Notes under the pieces: generated by a model
What the model was told of the DNA's origin: nothing
Seen by the model: the letters and a program-made list of their open reading frames with translations, nothing else
The model's database searches: none
Translations under genes and position numbers: made by a program
DNA from: Oscillospiraceae bacterium
Lineage (GTDB): Bacteria > Bacillota > Clostridia > Oscillospirales > Oscillospiraceae
Assembly: GCA_017445875.1 (NCBI GenBank)
Contig: JAFSRZ010000036.1
Span: 1-50,888 of the forward strand
Reading direction: 5' to 3'
DNA: 50,888 bases
In this document: piece after piece, positions 14,350-23,200 of the stretch
How positions within the stretch are numbered: the stretch's first letter is position 1
Layout of the letters: the number at the start of each line of letters is the position of its first letter

Positions 14350-15876
14350 TTACAGTTCAATAATGGCGTAATCGTCGAGCGCGGCGAACGGGTCTTCACC
14401 GACAGGTGTTTCCCCGGCCTTGCCGTGTCCTTGCAGACGGTACGCCAGTCCCAGAAGTTGGATTGCCACAAGCGGGGTCATGGCGACCATGGCAACCACG
14501 CCGAAAGCGTCCGTGACGACGTTCCCGCCCACCGCCAGACACGCCCCGGTTGCGAACGGTAACAGAAATGTAGCGGTCATGGGTCCCGACGCCACGCCGC
14601 CGGAGTCGAAGGCAATCGCGGTAAAGATATCGGGTACGAAGAACGTCAGCCCCAGCGCGAGGGCATAGCCGGGAATCATGAAATACATGACGGGCAGTCC
14701 GGTCAGCACCCGGAACAGTGCCAGCCCAATCGACACCGACACGCCCACCGACAATGTACGTTGCAAGAGTTGTCCGGGTACCGCGCCGTTGGTGAGTTCC
14801 TCCACCTGACGCATGAGGACGTAGACGGCGGGTTCGGCCTTGACAATGTAGAAGCCTATCAGCATACCAATGGGAATAACGACCCAGCGGAAGGGAAGTT
14901 CGGCGAGTGTCTGTCCGAGATACGTACCGGCGGGCATGAATCCGACGTTGACGCCTGTCAGAAACACCACTAAGCCAATATAAGTGTACAAAATGCCGAT
15001 TCCGATACGGATGAGCGTATTTTTGCCCAGATGGAGACTGAACACTTGAAACAGTCCGAAAAATCCGGCAATGGGAAGCAACGCCCTTGCGATTTCCTCC
15101 ATATACGTCGGGAAGGCCTCCACGAAAAGCTGACGCAGTTCGAGAGAGTGCGTGACAGTCGGGACAAGGGTTTCAGCGTAGTCGGCGCTGTCGGGGCGGA
15201 AAATCAGGCTCAGAAACAGGACAGCGATTATCGGCCCCACCGAACACAGCGAAATCAGCCCGAAACTGTCATCCGCGGCGTGGCGGTCGCTTCGGATTGC
15301 GGAAATACCGATTCCGAACGCCATAATAAACGGCACGGTCATAGGCCCCGTTGTGACGCCGCCCGAATCAAACGCCACCGCCAAGAAGTCGGACGGCGTG
15401 AACAGCGTCAGAAGAAAGAGCAGGCCATAGGAGGCAATCAACATCGTACGCAGTCGGACGCCTAACAGAATCCGCAACAGCGCAAACACAAGGAACAGTC
15501 CCACGCCGCCCGCGACAGAGAATATCAGCGTATTGTTGGGAATGGACTGCACCTGATTCGCCAGCACCTGTAAATCCGGTTCCGATACGGTGATAAGGAA
15601 TCCCAGCAGGAAACCGATAATGAGTATCAGGGACAGTTTTCTTGTCCGGGTGATACGCGCTCCCATGTGCTGTCCCATGGGTTCCATGGACAGTTCCGCG
15701 CCGAGGGAGAAGAACATATTCCCCACCACGAGCATGACGCCGCCGAACAGAAACGCCAGTAGCACACTGGGCGTCACGGGGGCGATTGTCAGCGACAGCA
15801 CCAGCACAATGGCAACCACCGGAAGCACCGCCGCGACAGCCTCATTTAACTTTTCCCAAAGCCTTGTCCGATACAC
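14350..15876 (-). CDS. DUF1538 membrane protein (two copies of the domain)
   Basis: 508 residues with about a dozen hydrophobic segments. It starts at GTG 15874-15876 behind GAGGGGGTC. The protein is an internal duplication: FDSGGVTTGPMTVPFIMAFGIGISA in the first half matches FDSGGVASGPMTATFLLPFATGACLA in the second, and SLGAELSMEPMGQHMG is a further conserved stretch. DUF1538 proteins are predicted transporters of unknown substrate; inverted or direct repeats with a conserved FDSGG motif suggest a transport core. It is co-transcribed with the PII-like gene, which would fit control by nitrogen or energy status. A consensus promoter lies upstream. Confidence 0.85.
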   Translation of the reverse strand: MYRTRLWEKLNEAVAAVLPVVAIVLVLSLTIAPVTPSVLLAFLFGGVMLVVGNMFFSLGAELSMEPMGQHMGARITRTRKLSLILIIGFLLGFLITVSEPDLQVLANQVQSIPNNTLIFSVAGGVGLFLVFALLRILLGVRLRTMLIASYGLLFLLTLFTPSDFLAVAFDSGGVTTGPMTVPFIMAFGIGISAIRSDRHAADDSFGLISLCSVGPIIAVLFLSLIFRPDSADYAETLVPTVTHSLELRQLFVEAFPTYMEEIARALLPIAGFFGLFQVFSLHLGKNTLIRIGIGILYTYIGLVVFLTGVNVGFMPAGTYLGQTLAELPFRWVVIPIGMLIGFYIVKAEPAVYVLMRQVEELTNGAVPGQLLQRTLSVGVSVSIGLALFRVLTGLPVMYFMIPGYALALGLTFFVPDIFTAIAFDSGGVASGPMTATFLLPFATGACLAVGGNVVTDAFGVVAMVAMTPLVAIQLLGLAYRLQGHGKAGETPVGEDPFAALDDYAIIEL

Positions 15877-15970
15877 AGTCTGACCCCCTCATATCTTTTC
15901 CGCGTTCCCGGCTATAGGCTTACTTTGTCCCAGCGTGGCCTGTGGCCTTTGTCCGCGCCCATACACGCAC

Positions 15971-15999
15971 ATTTTACACGACTATCCACGCTTTGTCAA
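15971..15999 (-). promoter_or_regulatory. Promoter of DUF1538-PII operon
   Basis: TTGACA (15994-15999), 17-bp spacer, TAAAAT (15971-15976) on the minus strand. Confidence 0.85.
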
Positions 16000-16033
16000 G
16001 GAACGCGAAAGCAAGCCTTGTGGAAATTGACGC

Positions 16034-16062
16034 TTGCGGTCACACCGAAAGTAGGGTATACT
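16034..16062 (+). promoter_or_regulatory. Promoter of the aminotransferase gene
   Basis: TTGCGG (16034-16039), 17-bp spacer, TATACT (16057-16062). It is divergent from the DUF1538 promoter with about 35 bp between the -35 boxes. Confidence 0.7.
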
Positions 16063-16101
16063 ATACACTCGACAATCCGTGTTGAAAGGATGATGACAGG
16101 T

Positions 16102-17391
16102 ATGACGGGAATGAATATGAAGGCGTACAATCTGCTGACCCACGCCGAACGTGAACAGGAGTACGCCGCTTTACATGAGCGCTGGGTCAAGTTCCGTGAC
16201 AGCGGCCTCAAGTTGAATATGGCTCGCGGCAAGCCCGGCAAGGAACAGTTAGACGTTGTCAGCGGAATTTTTTTCCGGATGTTGGAGCATGACGAATACC
16301 TGTCTGACGGGGAGGACGTGCGCAACTACGGCGAATTAGCCGGACTGCCATCGGCGCGGCGTCTGTTCGCGGACATTCTCGACTGCAAGCCTGAACAGGT
16401 CTTTGTCGGCGGCAACGCCAGTCTGCAACTCATGTACGACACCATTTCCAAGGGCTACACCCACGGACTGTTACACAGTTCCGGCCCGTGGTTCAAAGAG
16501 GGCATGCTTCGCTGGCTCTGTCCGGTTCCCGGCTACGACCGACACTTCCGCATTACGGAAGATTTCGGCTTTGAGATGATTACCGTACCCATGACCCGCA
16601 ACGGCCCCGATATGGACTTTGTGGAGTCCGCCGTCAAAGACCCCAGCGTGAAAGGCATGTGGTGCGTGCCGAAGTATTCCAACCCGCAGGGCGTGATTTA
16701 CTCCGAGGAGACAATCCACCGTCTGGCGTCCATGCGCACCGCCGCGCCCGACTTCCTGTTAATGTGGGATAACGCCTATGTCGTGCACGAGTTCGAGGGC
16801 GATTATGTGCCGTTCCCGGACATGATTTCCATCTGTGCCGAACACGGACACCCCGAACGCGTGATAGAGTTCGCGTCCACGTCGAAAATTACGCTTCCGG
16901 GCGCGGGCGTGTCGTGTTTCGCCTGTTCCGTCAACAATATGACGTACCTGAAGCGGCTTTTGTCCGTACAGGCCATCAGTTTCGACAAGGTGAACCAACA
17001 GCGCCACGTACTTTATCTGCGGAGTAAGGAACACACGCTTGACCTCATGAAAGAACACGCCGCGATTCTGCGCCCGAAATTCCGCTGTGTCGAGGAGACG
17101 TTAGAGCGCGAACTTGGACGCTTGGACATCGCCTCATGGAATCATCCGAAAGGCGGCTACTTTATCTCGCTGGACGCCATGCCGGGGACGGCGCGCCGCG
17201 CCTTACACCTCTGTCATCAGGCGGGCGTGACCATGACGGCGGCGGGCGCTACGTATCCCTACGGCCTCGACCCGCTGGACAGCAATATCCGTATTGCGCC
17301 CTCGTATCCGCCCATTGGCGAACTCCGCAAGGCGGCGGAAATTCTCTGTGTGTGCCTCAAAATGGCCGCGCTCGAAAAGCTGGATATGTAA
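16102..17391 (+). CDS. PLP-dependent aminotransferase, aspartate-aminotransferase-like
   Basis: About 429 residues. Several ATGs are in frame (16090, 16093, 16102, 16111, 16117). I chose 16102 because GAAAGG is 12 bp upstream, but 16111 is also possible. The protein belongs to the fold-type I class that includes the Asp_aminotransf (PF12897) group: substrate-binding LNMARGKPGKEQLD at the start, MWCVPKYSNPQGVIYS, WDNAYVVHEF, the PLP lysine in FASTSKITLPGAGVSC, and the C-terminal Arg in SNIRIAPSYPP. It is expected to transfer an amino group between an amino acid and a 2-oxo acid. The substrate is not determined. It is monocistronic, with its own promoter and terminator. Confidence 0.88.
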   Translation: MTGMNMKAYNLLTHAEREQEYAALHERWVKFRDSGLKLNMARGKPGKEQLDVVSGIFFRMLEHDEYLSDGEDVRNYGELAGLPSARRLFADILDCKPEQVFVGGNASLQLMYDTISKGYTHGLLHSSGPWFKEGMLRWLCPVPGYDRHFRITEDFGFEMITVPMTRNGPDMDFVESAVKDPSVKGMWCVPKYSNPQGVIYSEETIHRLASMRTAAPDFLLMWDNAYVVHEFEGDYVPFPDMISICAEHGHPERVIEFASTSKITLPGAGVSCFACSVNNMTYLKRLLSVQAISFDKVNQQRHVLYLRSKEHTLDLMKEHAAILRPKFRCVEETLERELGRLDIASWNHPKGGYFISLDAMPGTARRALHLCHQAGVTMTAAGATYPYGLDPLDSNIRIAPSYPPIGELRKAAEILCVCLKMAALEKLDM

Positions 17392-17400
17392 CACAAAAAG

Positions 17401-17426
17401 CCCTCTCCCGCGCAAACGGGAGAGGG
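17401..17426. terminator. Terminator shared by aminotransferase and malic enzyme genes
   Basis: CCCTCTCCCG (17401-17410) pairs with CGGGAGAGGG (17417-17426). On the minus strand it is followed by CTTTTTGTG; on the plus strand the T tract is poor. Confidence 0.75.
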
Positions 17427-17480
17427 TGCAACTCAGGCCGGGAAACTGACCGGATTACCAAGAAAACGTGACAATTTTAC

Positions 17481-17549
17481 CGGAAATGTCGGGCTTTGTG
17501 CGTCTCCCGCACGGCGGGGGAGGTGTCGCGCAGCGGCGGAGGGGGAAAC
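17481..17549. repeat. Intergenic palindromic repeat, family B
   Basis: CGGAAATGTCGGGCTTTG then CTCCCGCACGGCGGGGGAGG and TGTCGCGCAGCGGCGGAGGGGG. The same arrangement is at 18899-18946 and 45876-45940. The rest of 17427-17625 holds no visible gene. Confidence 0.8.
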
Positions 17550-17625
17550 AAACCTTGACAACGGTTCCTTTACGCATATTTCACCGCACAGTTTCAGACT
17601 TCTTCCCGGCACGCCGCGTATCGCG

Positions 17626-18810
17626 TTACAGGTTTCTTCTCGCCACGCCGGAACGCCGCGCCGCGTCGGCAACTGCCTCGGCGACTGCCGGACCGACACG
17701 GGGGTCAAATGCTTTCGGGATGATATAATCCGCGTTCAATTCGTCGTCGGAAATCAAACCGGCAAGCGCCCGCGCCGCCGCCATTTTCATTTCCTCGTTA
17801 ATGTCGCTGGCTCCCACGTCGAACGCGCCCCGGAATACGCCCGGAAACGCGAGTACATTGTTAATCTGGTTAGGGTAGTCACTGCGCCCCGTGGAGACAA
17901 CCGCCGCGCCGCCCGCTTTGGCGTCCTCCGGGAAAATTTCCGGGGTCGGATTGGCGCACGCGAACACAATCGCGCCTTGGTTCATAGTCCTGACCATGTC
18001 GGTTGTGACCATGCCGGGGGCGGACACGCCGATAAACACGTCCGCGCCGGTGAGCATGTCCGCCAGAGAGCCGGAACGGCGGGACAAATTTGTAACCTCC
18101 GCCATTTCCTCTTTAATCCAGTTGAGGCCGCCGCGCCCCTTGTAAATCGCGCCCCCGCGGTCGCACATGGTAACGTCCTTGACACCGGCGGACAAAAGCA
18201 GTTTTGTAATGGAAATTGCCGCCGCGCCCGCGCCGGATGTGACGACTTTGACTTCCTCTTTCCGCTTGCCGACGACTTTGAGCGCGTTTGTCAGCCCCGC
18301 GAGCGTAATAATGGCGGTGCCGTGCTGGTCGTCGTGGAAAATCGGAATATCAATCATGGGATGTTCTTTCAGTTTCCGCTCAATCTCGAAACAGCGGGGG
18401 GCGGAGATATCCTCCAGATTGATTCCGCCGAACGAACCCGAAATCAGGGCGATTGTATTGACGATGGTGTCCACGTCCTTGGACTTGATACACAGCGGGA
18501 AGGCGTCGACGCCGCCAAAATTCTTGAACAGGACACATTTCCCCTCCATGACGGGCATACCGGCTTCGGGGCCGATGTCGCCCAGTCCCAGAACCGCGGT
18601 GCCGTCCGTGATGACCGCGCAAAGGTTGTGGCGGCGGGTCAGAAAGAAACTCTGTTCATAGTCTTTCTGGATTTCCAGACAGGGCGCGGCGACGCCGGGC
18701 GTGTAGGCCAAAGACAAGTCATCCTCATTGTTGGTCGGGACGCTAGCCGTTACTTCAATTTTGCCCTTCCACTCCCTGTGCAGTCTGAGCGATTCCTTTG
18801 CGTAATCCAT
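17626..18810 (-). CDS. NAD(P)-dependent malic enzyme (short form)
   Basis: 394 residues from ATG 18808-18810, behind AAAGAGGTG; an in-frame extension to 18912 has no ribosome site and crosses the promoter. It oxidatively decarboxylates malate to pyruvate and CO2. Motifs: LAYTPGVAAPCLEI (catalytic Tyr), VITDGTAVLGLGDIGPEAGMPVMEGK, the Lys in CVLFKNFGGVDAFP, metal site EDISAPRCFEIE and IPIFHDDQHGTAI, and a Rossmann site VVTSGAGAAAISITKLLL. The phosphotransacetylase tail of long MaeB is absent, as is usual in Bacillota. Cofactor choice is not decided here. Confidence 0.93.
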   Translation of the reverse strand: MDYAKESLRLHREWKGKIEVTASVPTNNEDDLSLAYTPGVAAPCLEIQKDYEQSFFLTRRHNLCAVITDGTAVLGLGDIGPEAGMPVMEGKCVLFKNFGGVDAFPLCIKSKDVDTIVNTIALISGSFGGINLEDISAPRCFEIERKLKEHPMIDIPIFHDDQHGTAIITLAGLTNALKVVGKRKEEVKVVTSGAGAAAISITKLLLSAGVKDVTMCDRGGAIYKGRGGLNWIKEEMAEVTNLSRRSGSLADMLTGADVFIGVSAPGMVTTDMVRTMNQGAIVFACANPTPEIFPEDAKAGGAAVVSTGRSDYPNQINNVLAFPGVFRGAFDVGASDINEEMKMAAARALAGLISDDELNADYIIPKAFDPRVGPAVAEAVADAARRSGVARRNL

Positions 18811-18840
18811 GCCGACACCTCTTTCTATAAATATGTTGCT

Positions 18841-18869
18841 ATCATACCATAAAAGGCATAGACACACAA
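18841..18869 (-). promoter_or_regulatory. Promoter of malic enzyme gene
   Basis: TTGTGT (18864-18869), 17-bp spacer, TATGAT (18841-18846) on the minus strand. Confidence 0.65.
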
Positions 18870-18898
18870 GCACTATTTTACCCCGGCGCGGGAAACTT

Positions 18899-18946
18899 TC
18901 CGCCTCCCGCACGGCGGTGGGAGGTGTCGCGCAGCGACGGAAGGGG
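18899..18946. repeat. Intergenic palindromic repeat, family B
   Basis: CGCCTCCCGCACGGCGGTGG then GAGGTGTCGCGCAGCGACGG and AAGGGG; the same family as 17481-17549 and 45876-45940. Confidence 0.8.
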
Positions 18947-18950
18947 CAAA

Positions 18951-18978
18951 GCCTCCCCCGGACGTATCCGGGGGAGGC
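18951..18978 (-). terminator. Terminator of spoIIIAG-AH
   Basis: Arms GCCTCCCCCGGA (18951-18962) and TCCGGGGGAGGC (18967-18978), 4-base loop, with TTTGCC following on the minus strand. The stem shares its core with the hairpins at 481-504 and 1479-1502. Confidence 0.8.
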
Positions 18979-18997
18979 TGTTATGTCCGAACGCGGT

Positions 18998-19612
18998 TCA
19001 GTTCGCGGACATGATTTTCACGCCGCTGGCGGGGAAACCGGTCTCCGACATGGCAATGTCGGCGATACGCGCCACATCTTCGGCCTGTAGCGCCTCGTCG
19101 CCCGTCGACACGACCACGCTGACACTCCCGTCCCCCATGAACGCCACGCAGTCCTGATACCCTTTCGCCGTGACAAGGTTCTCAATCTGGGCTTCTTTCA
19201 TGGTGTAGCTGGCAAGGACTTGGATACCCTCGGAGGCCTCATGTTGCGCGGCCTCGGAAGCGTCGGGACGCTGTGCGGCCTCCTGCAAGAGCGACACGGC
19301 GTTGTCCCGCGCCTGCTGACGCGTCAGACGCGCCGACGCGAAGTAATCCGCGCCGGAGTACGCCGCCGCGCCGTCGGTGACAATCCCGGTGTCGTCGCCG
19401 GACAGCGGCACGGCCTCGGCGTCCTGTACGCCCGGTTCCTGTCCCGAAACAAGCGTGGCCTCGCCTAACAGTTTTGTCCCGGACGCGGCCTCGACTTTAT
19501 CGGCGTCGAAGGTGTCGAAGGTTCCGGCGTACTTCCAGTTCAGCGCGACCGCCGCGCACACCAACACAACCATTGTCGCCACAACCGCGTTGCGTTTCCA
19601 CTTGGATTTCAT
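18998..19612 (-). CDS. spoIIIAH: Stage III sporulation protein AH
   Basis: 204 residues, ATG at 19610-19612 behind GGAGGAGG. SpoIIIAH is the mother-cell membrane protein that pairs with forespore SpoIIQ to form the channel between the two compartments. Seen here: basic start MKSKWKRN, one membrane segment (AVVATMVVLVCAAVALNWKYAG), a linker with an FDADKV stretch, then an extracellular helix-rich part (ARLTRQQARDNAVSLLQEAAQRPDAS) and a ring-building C-terminal domain (IENLVTAKGYQDCVAFMGDGSVSVVV), ending GFPASGVKIM. It is 23 bp behind spoIIIAG. Confidence 0.92.
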   Translation of the reverse strand: MKSKWKRNAVVATMVVLVCAAVALNWKYAGTFDTFDADKVEAASGTKLLGEATLVSGQEPGVQDAEAVPLSGDDTGIVTDGAAAYSGADYFASARLTRQQARDNAVSLLQEAAQRPDASEAAQHEASEGIQVLASYTMKEAQIENLVTAKGYQDCVAFMGDGSVSVVVSTGDEALQAEDVARIADIAMSETGFPASGVKIMSAN

Positions 19613-19635
19613 CGCGTTTTTCCTCCTCCAGACAA

Positions 19636-20118
19636 TCACTGACATTTTACCACCGCGACCCGGTTCGCGGGCAGTCCGGTCAGCGCCGTGACCGCCTCCG
19701 TCACCGCCAGCTTGACCGCCGGCAAATCCCCGCCCTCGCATACTACCAGCGCCCCCCGGTATGTCGCGCTCTCCGTCCGCGTCACGACGACCGCTTCCCC
19801 GTTCCGGGCGTCCAGAAGGACTGTCTCGGAGCTTTCGGAGTATTCGTCCCCGCGAAAAGAGATTTTTCTGTCCCGCGCCAAGGTCTGTGCCGGACTGCTC
19901 TCCTCCGTCAGCAGTACCCACACCGCGCCCACGTCCCGGATTTTGCCCAACGCCGCCTGTAAGTCGCCTTGCAGGTCCCGCGACTGTGGCGCGGGAGTCG
20001 GCACCGCCGCCGCGCCGCGTGGCTCCGTCGGCCACAACATCAGCGCCGCGCCAAGCGCTATCACCAGCGCCGCGAATTTGTACTTGTCCCATGCCGCCCG
20101 CACTCCTTCCGCACTCAT
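19636..20118 (-). CDS. spoIIIAG: Stage III sporulation protein AG
   Basis: 160 residues, ATG at 20116-20118. SpoIIIAG forms the large ring of the feeding-tube complex in the mother-cell membrane. It has a membrane segment (KFAALVIALGAALMLW), a Pro-rich linker and a ring-building domain. The family signature ATYRGALVVCEGGDLPAVKLAVTEAVTALTGL is close to consensus. In most spore formers it is the seventh gene of spoIIIAA-AH; here the region upstream is the end of the adhesin operon, so AA-AF are elsewhere or lost. It has its own SigE-like promoter. Confidence 0.92.
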   Translation of the reverse strand: MSAEGVRAAWDKYKFAALVIALGAALMLWPTEPRGAAAVPTPAPQSRDLQGDLQAALGKIRDVGAVWVLLTEESSPAQTLARDRKISFRGDEYSESSETVLLDARNGEAVVVTRTESATYRGALVVCEGGDLPAVKLAVTEAVTALTGLPANRVAVVKCQ

Positions 20119-20155
20119 GGCAATCTCTGCCTCTCCCGGTAGAATCTCCGCTTCT

Positions 20156-20184
20156 TATGTATGCGGCGGCGCGGGCAATTATGA
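20156..20184 (-). promoter_or_regulatory. SigE-like promoter of spoIIIAG-AH
   Basis: On the minus strand TCATAAT (20178-20184), 14-bp spacer, CATACATA (20156-20163). This is close to the SigE consensus KHATAnn-N14-CATACAHT. Its -35 overlaps by two bases the terminator stem of the upstream operon. The spoIIIA operon is a known SigE target. Confidence 0.7.
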
Positions 20185-20218
20185 CACCCCCAACTCTTTC
20201 ACAAGAGCCGGGGGTGTC
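20183..20218 (-). terminator. Terminator of the pilin-adhesin operon
   Basis: GACACCCCC (20183-20191) pairs with GGGGGTGTC (20210-20218), 15 bp after the adhesin stop codon. The stem is strong but the following T tract is poor. Confidence 0.7.
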
Positions 20219-20233
20219 GTACTGCTGTTGTTG

Positions 20234-23200
20234 TTACGGTGTTGCGGGCGCTATCGGTTCTGTCGGCTCCGCGTCCAGCGGAACCGGGGCAGACGCGCCG
20301 TTTCCGTCTACAGTGAACCAGAACCAGTTATCATTTGTCGCCGTGATTCTGGCGTAACCGTCCGGAACCGTGGTCTCGTGCAGATAGTACGTCCCGTACG
20401 GGAGATTCCCGACCCAAAAGACGCCATTCGACGCAGAGGTCAAACCGCTTGCCATCACTGTTTTGTTATAATACAGGATATCGAATACGGCGTCTTTCAG
20501 AGACCCGTTTTCGCCAATCTTGCGCAGAATGACCGGGCTTTGCTTGTCCGTGTTTGTGTCCGAGAAGATGTTCATGATACCGAATTTTGAGATATCCGGC
20601 GTGGGCTTTCCGTTACTGTCCTGCAGGATGTTTCCGGCGTCATCCAGCAGGAAAACGCCAAATTCCTTACCATCCCACACATTTTCCCCGCCAACACAGA
20701 GAAGGTACTTTTTCTCCGGCTCCGGTTTGAATCCTGCCGGAGTGACCGTTTCCTTCATGTAGTGGACGCCGTAAGGAACCATAAGAAACTTGATATTGCC
20801 GTCCACATCACTGGTTGCTTCGATACCCTCATCATCTTCAGGTCGGCACCGGAAATCCGAGTAGAGCCTAAACGTAGCGTCTGGCAGAGCGCCACCGGAA
20901 CCGTTCACTTTCTGGAAGAAGTTGTTGACCTCTATGTCTTTTTGCTTGTTGGTGAACTCGGCTTTGGATTCGGTTCCGCTACTGATAGTCCCCGTGCCGC
21001 CGTTGCTTGTGGTTGTGAAGTCGCTGTTTTCCGTCTCAGTGACAGTGTAGCCGATACCCGCCGGTAAGCCCGTCGCGGTTACGCTCCCGCCGTCTCGCAA
21101 TTGGAACACATTCGAGACGTTATTATGGAACGTCATACCGTCATAAGTGCCGTCTTGCACTGTGCCGCCGGTCAGCGTGACCGTGAAGGCAAAGTTCGTG
21201 GTCAAGTCTCCGGGACGGGAACTTTTTACTGTCTTGCTGACGGTCAAACTTCCCGTCTGGCGTGTGTTGGTGAATGTCACATGGGAGTCCGCGCCCTTGC
21301 TGATGGTGCCGACCGCGTACGTGTTGACATCCGCGCCTGTGGCGTCTGTAATGGTGGTGGTCATGTTGTCAACGGGCGTCTCGCTGACCCGGTAGGCCAG
21401 CCCGCACGGAAGATTGATAGTTTTACTTGTTCCGCCCGGTATCGTGACATTATCCGACACGCCACTACCGCCGTTAAAGCGGACGCCGGAGAACGTATAC
21501 GACGGATATTCACCAAGAGACGCCCCGACAAAGTTGCCGGTGTCGTCGAGCTTGCCCAGTTCGATTTTGAAGACATAATTTTTAGTTCTGTCTTCCAAAA
21601 CAGAGCTGTCGACGTTCTTGGTAATCGTCAGACTGCCGGTTTTGCGGGTGTTGGTGAACGTCGCGGTAGCCGCGTTTGCGCTGATGGTACCCTTCGCGCC
21701 CGTGCTGATTGTCGTGAAGTCATCGTCCGGCGTCTCGGTCACTTCATAGCGGACATCTTTTGGCAATTCCTGTGCTTCCACTTCTTGACCGTGTTTCAGC
21801 GTGAACTCCGCGACGCCGTCTTTGAACGTCATACCGCCGTAGGGTTTGCCGTCCGGGTATTCCACCGTATTACCAATGGTCGTATCGTTCAGCGTGACCG
21901 TGAAGGTAAATTCTTTGTTTTCGTCCAGCGCTTTTGTGTAATTACTCACGGTCTTTTTGACTTTCAAAGCGCCCTGTTTCCGGGTGTTCGTGAACGCCAC
22001 GGTAGAGCCGTCTGTGTTGATAGTACCCATGTTAGTGGCTTTCGTTTCGCCGTTCTCTGTGACGGTGACAGCGGTATCAAAGTTAGCGTCGGGCGTCTCG
22101 GTCACGGTGTAGTCGACATCCGTCGGGAGTTCGGAAATCGTGACGGACTGACCGTTTTTCAGCGTGACCTTTGCCGCGCCGTTTTTGAAGGTTACAGTTT
22201 CCGTGATTCCGTCGGGATTTCTCACGGCGTCGAACGTCTTATTGATTCTTGTGTCACCCAGTTTCACGTTGAACGTAAAATCAGTGTCGGCGTCCTCGGT
22301 CAGTCCGTTGAGTACAGTCTTGCTGATTTGCAAGGCACCCGTTGCGCGGGCATTCGTAAAGGTAGTGGTAATGCCCGCCGCGCCGATAGTTCCGCTTTCG
22401 TTGGTTTTGCCGGTGTTGTCGAAGTTGTCCGGGATATTCACTTCCTCCACCCGGTATTCCATTTCCCGCGGCAGGCCGGAGATAGTTTTTGTCGAGGCTC
22501 CTTTGATAGTAACCGTTGCGACGCCCTCGGTAAATGTCGCGCCTTGGTAAGCCTTGTTAATGCTCTTATCAGCGGTGAACTCGCCGTTGATGGTCGTGCC
22601 AAGGCTGACTTTGAACGTGAACTGGGTATCCCGGTCGGCGTAGCGGTCGCTTTCGAGTACCTTACGAATGGTAAGTTTTCCGGTCTGGCGGGTGTTGACA
22701 AACGTGGATGTAATGACGTTATCGGTAACGCGCCCCATACTGTTTGTTTTGCGGGTATTGAGGAACCCCGGCACGCTCTCCTCTGTTACGGTGTAGTTGA
22801 CGTTATAGGGCAGGCCTATGGCCTCTTTATATTCGCCGTCTTTGAGTGAGAACGTGGCAACGCCGCTGACAAATTTCATGGCGGTATCGCCCTCGCCGTA
22901 CGTGTGGGTAACAGTTCTGTCACTCAGTGTCACGGTGAAGCTGAACGACACATCCTTGTCGGCGGCGGCGTCGCTGGAGACCGTCTTTTTGACGATTAAG
23001 CCGCCCTTTTTGCGCGTGTTGGTGAACTGGACATTGTTCTCACCGGGTTGCAGGTCGACATTCGACACAGAGGAAGTTTCTTCATCGTTGACCTTGGTTG
23101 TGGTGTTGAAGTTGCTGTTGTATTTCTCCGTGACGGTGTATCGGATACCGGTGGGGAGGTTTGACGCCGTGACCGGGTTGCCGGGCGTCAGTGTGAACTC

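Noticed and set aside
18998-20092. A 364-codon frame starting upstream of spoIIIAH
   Set aside because: Its first part is an out-of-frame reading of spoIIIAG; SpoIIIAH begins at 19612 with a strong ribosome site.
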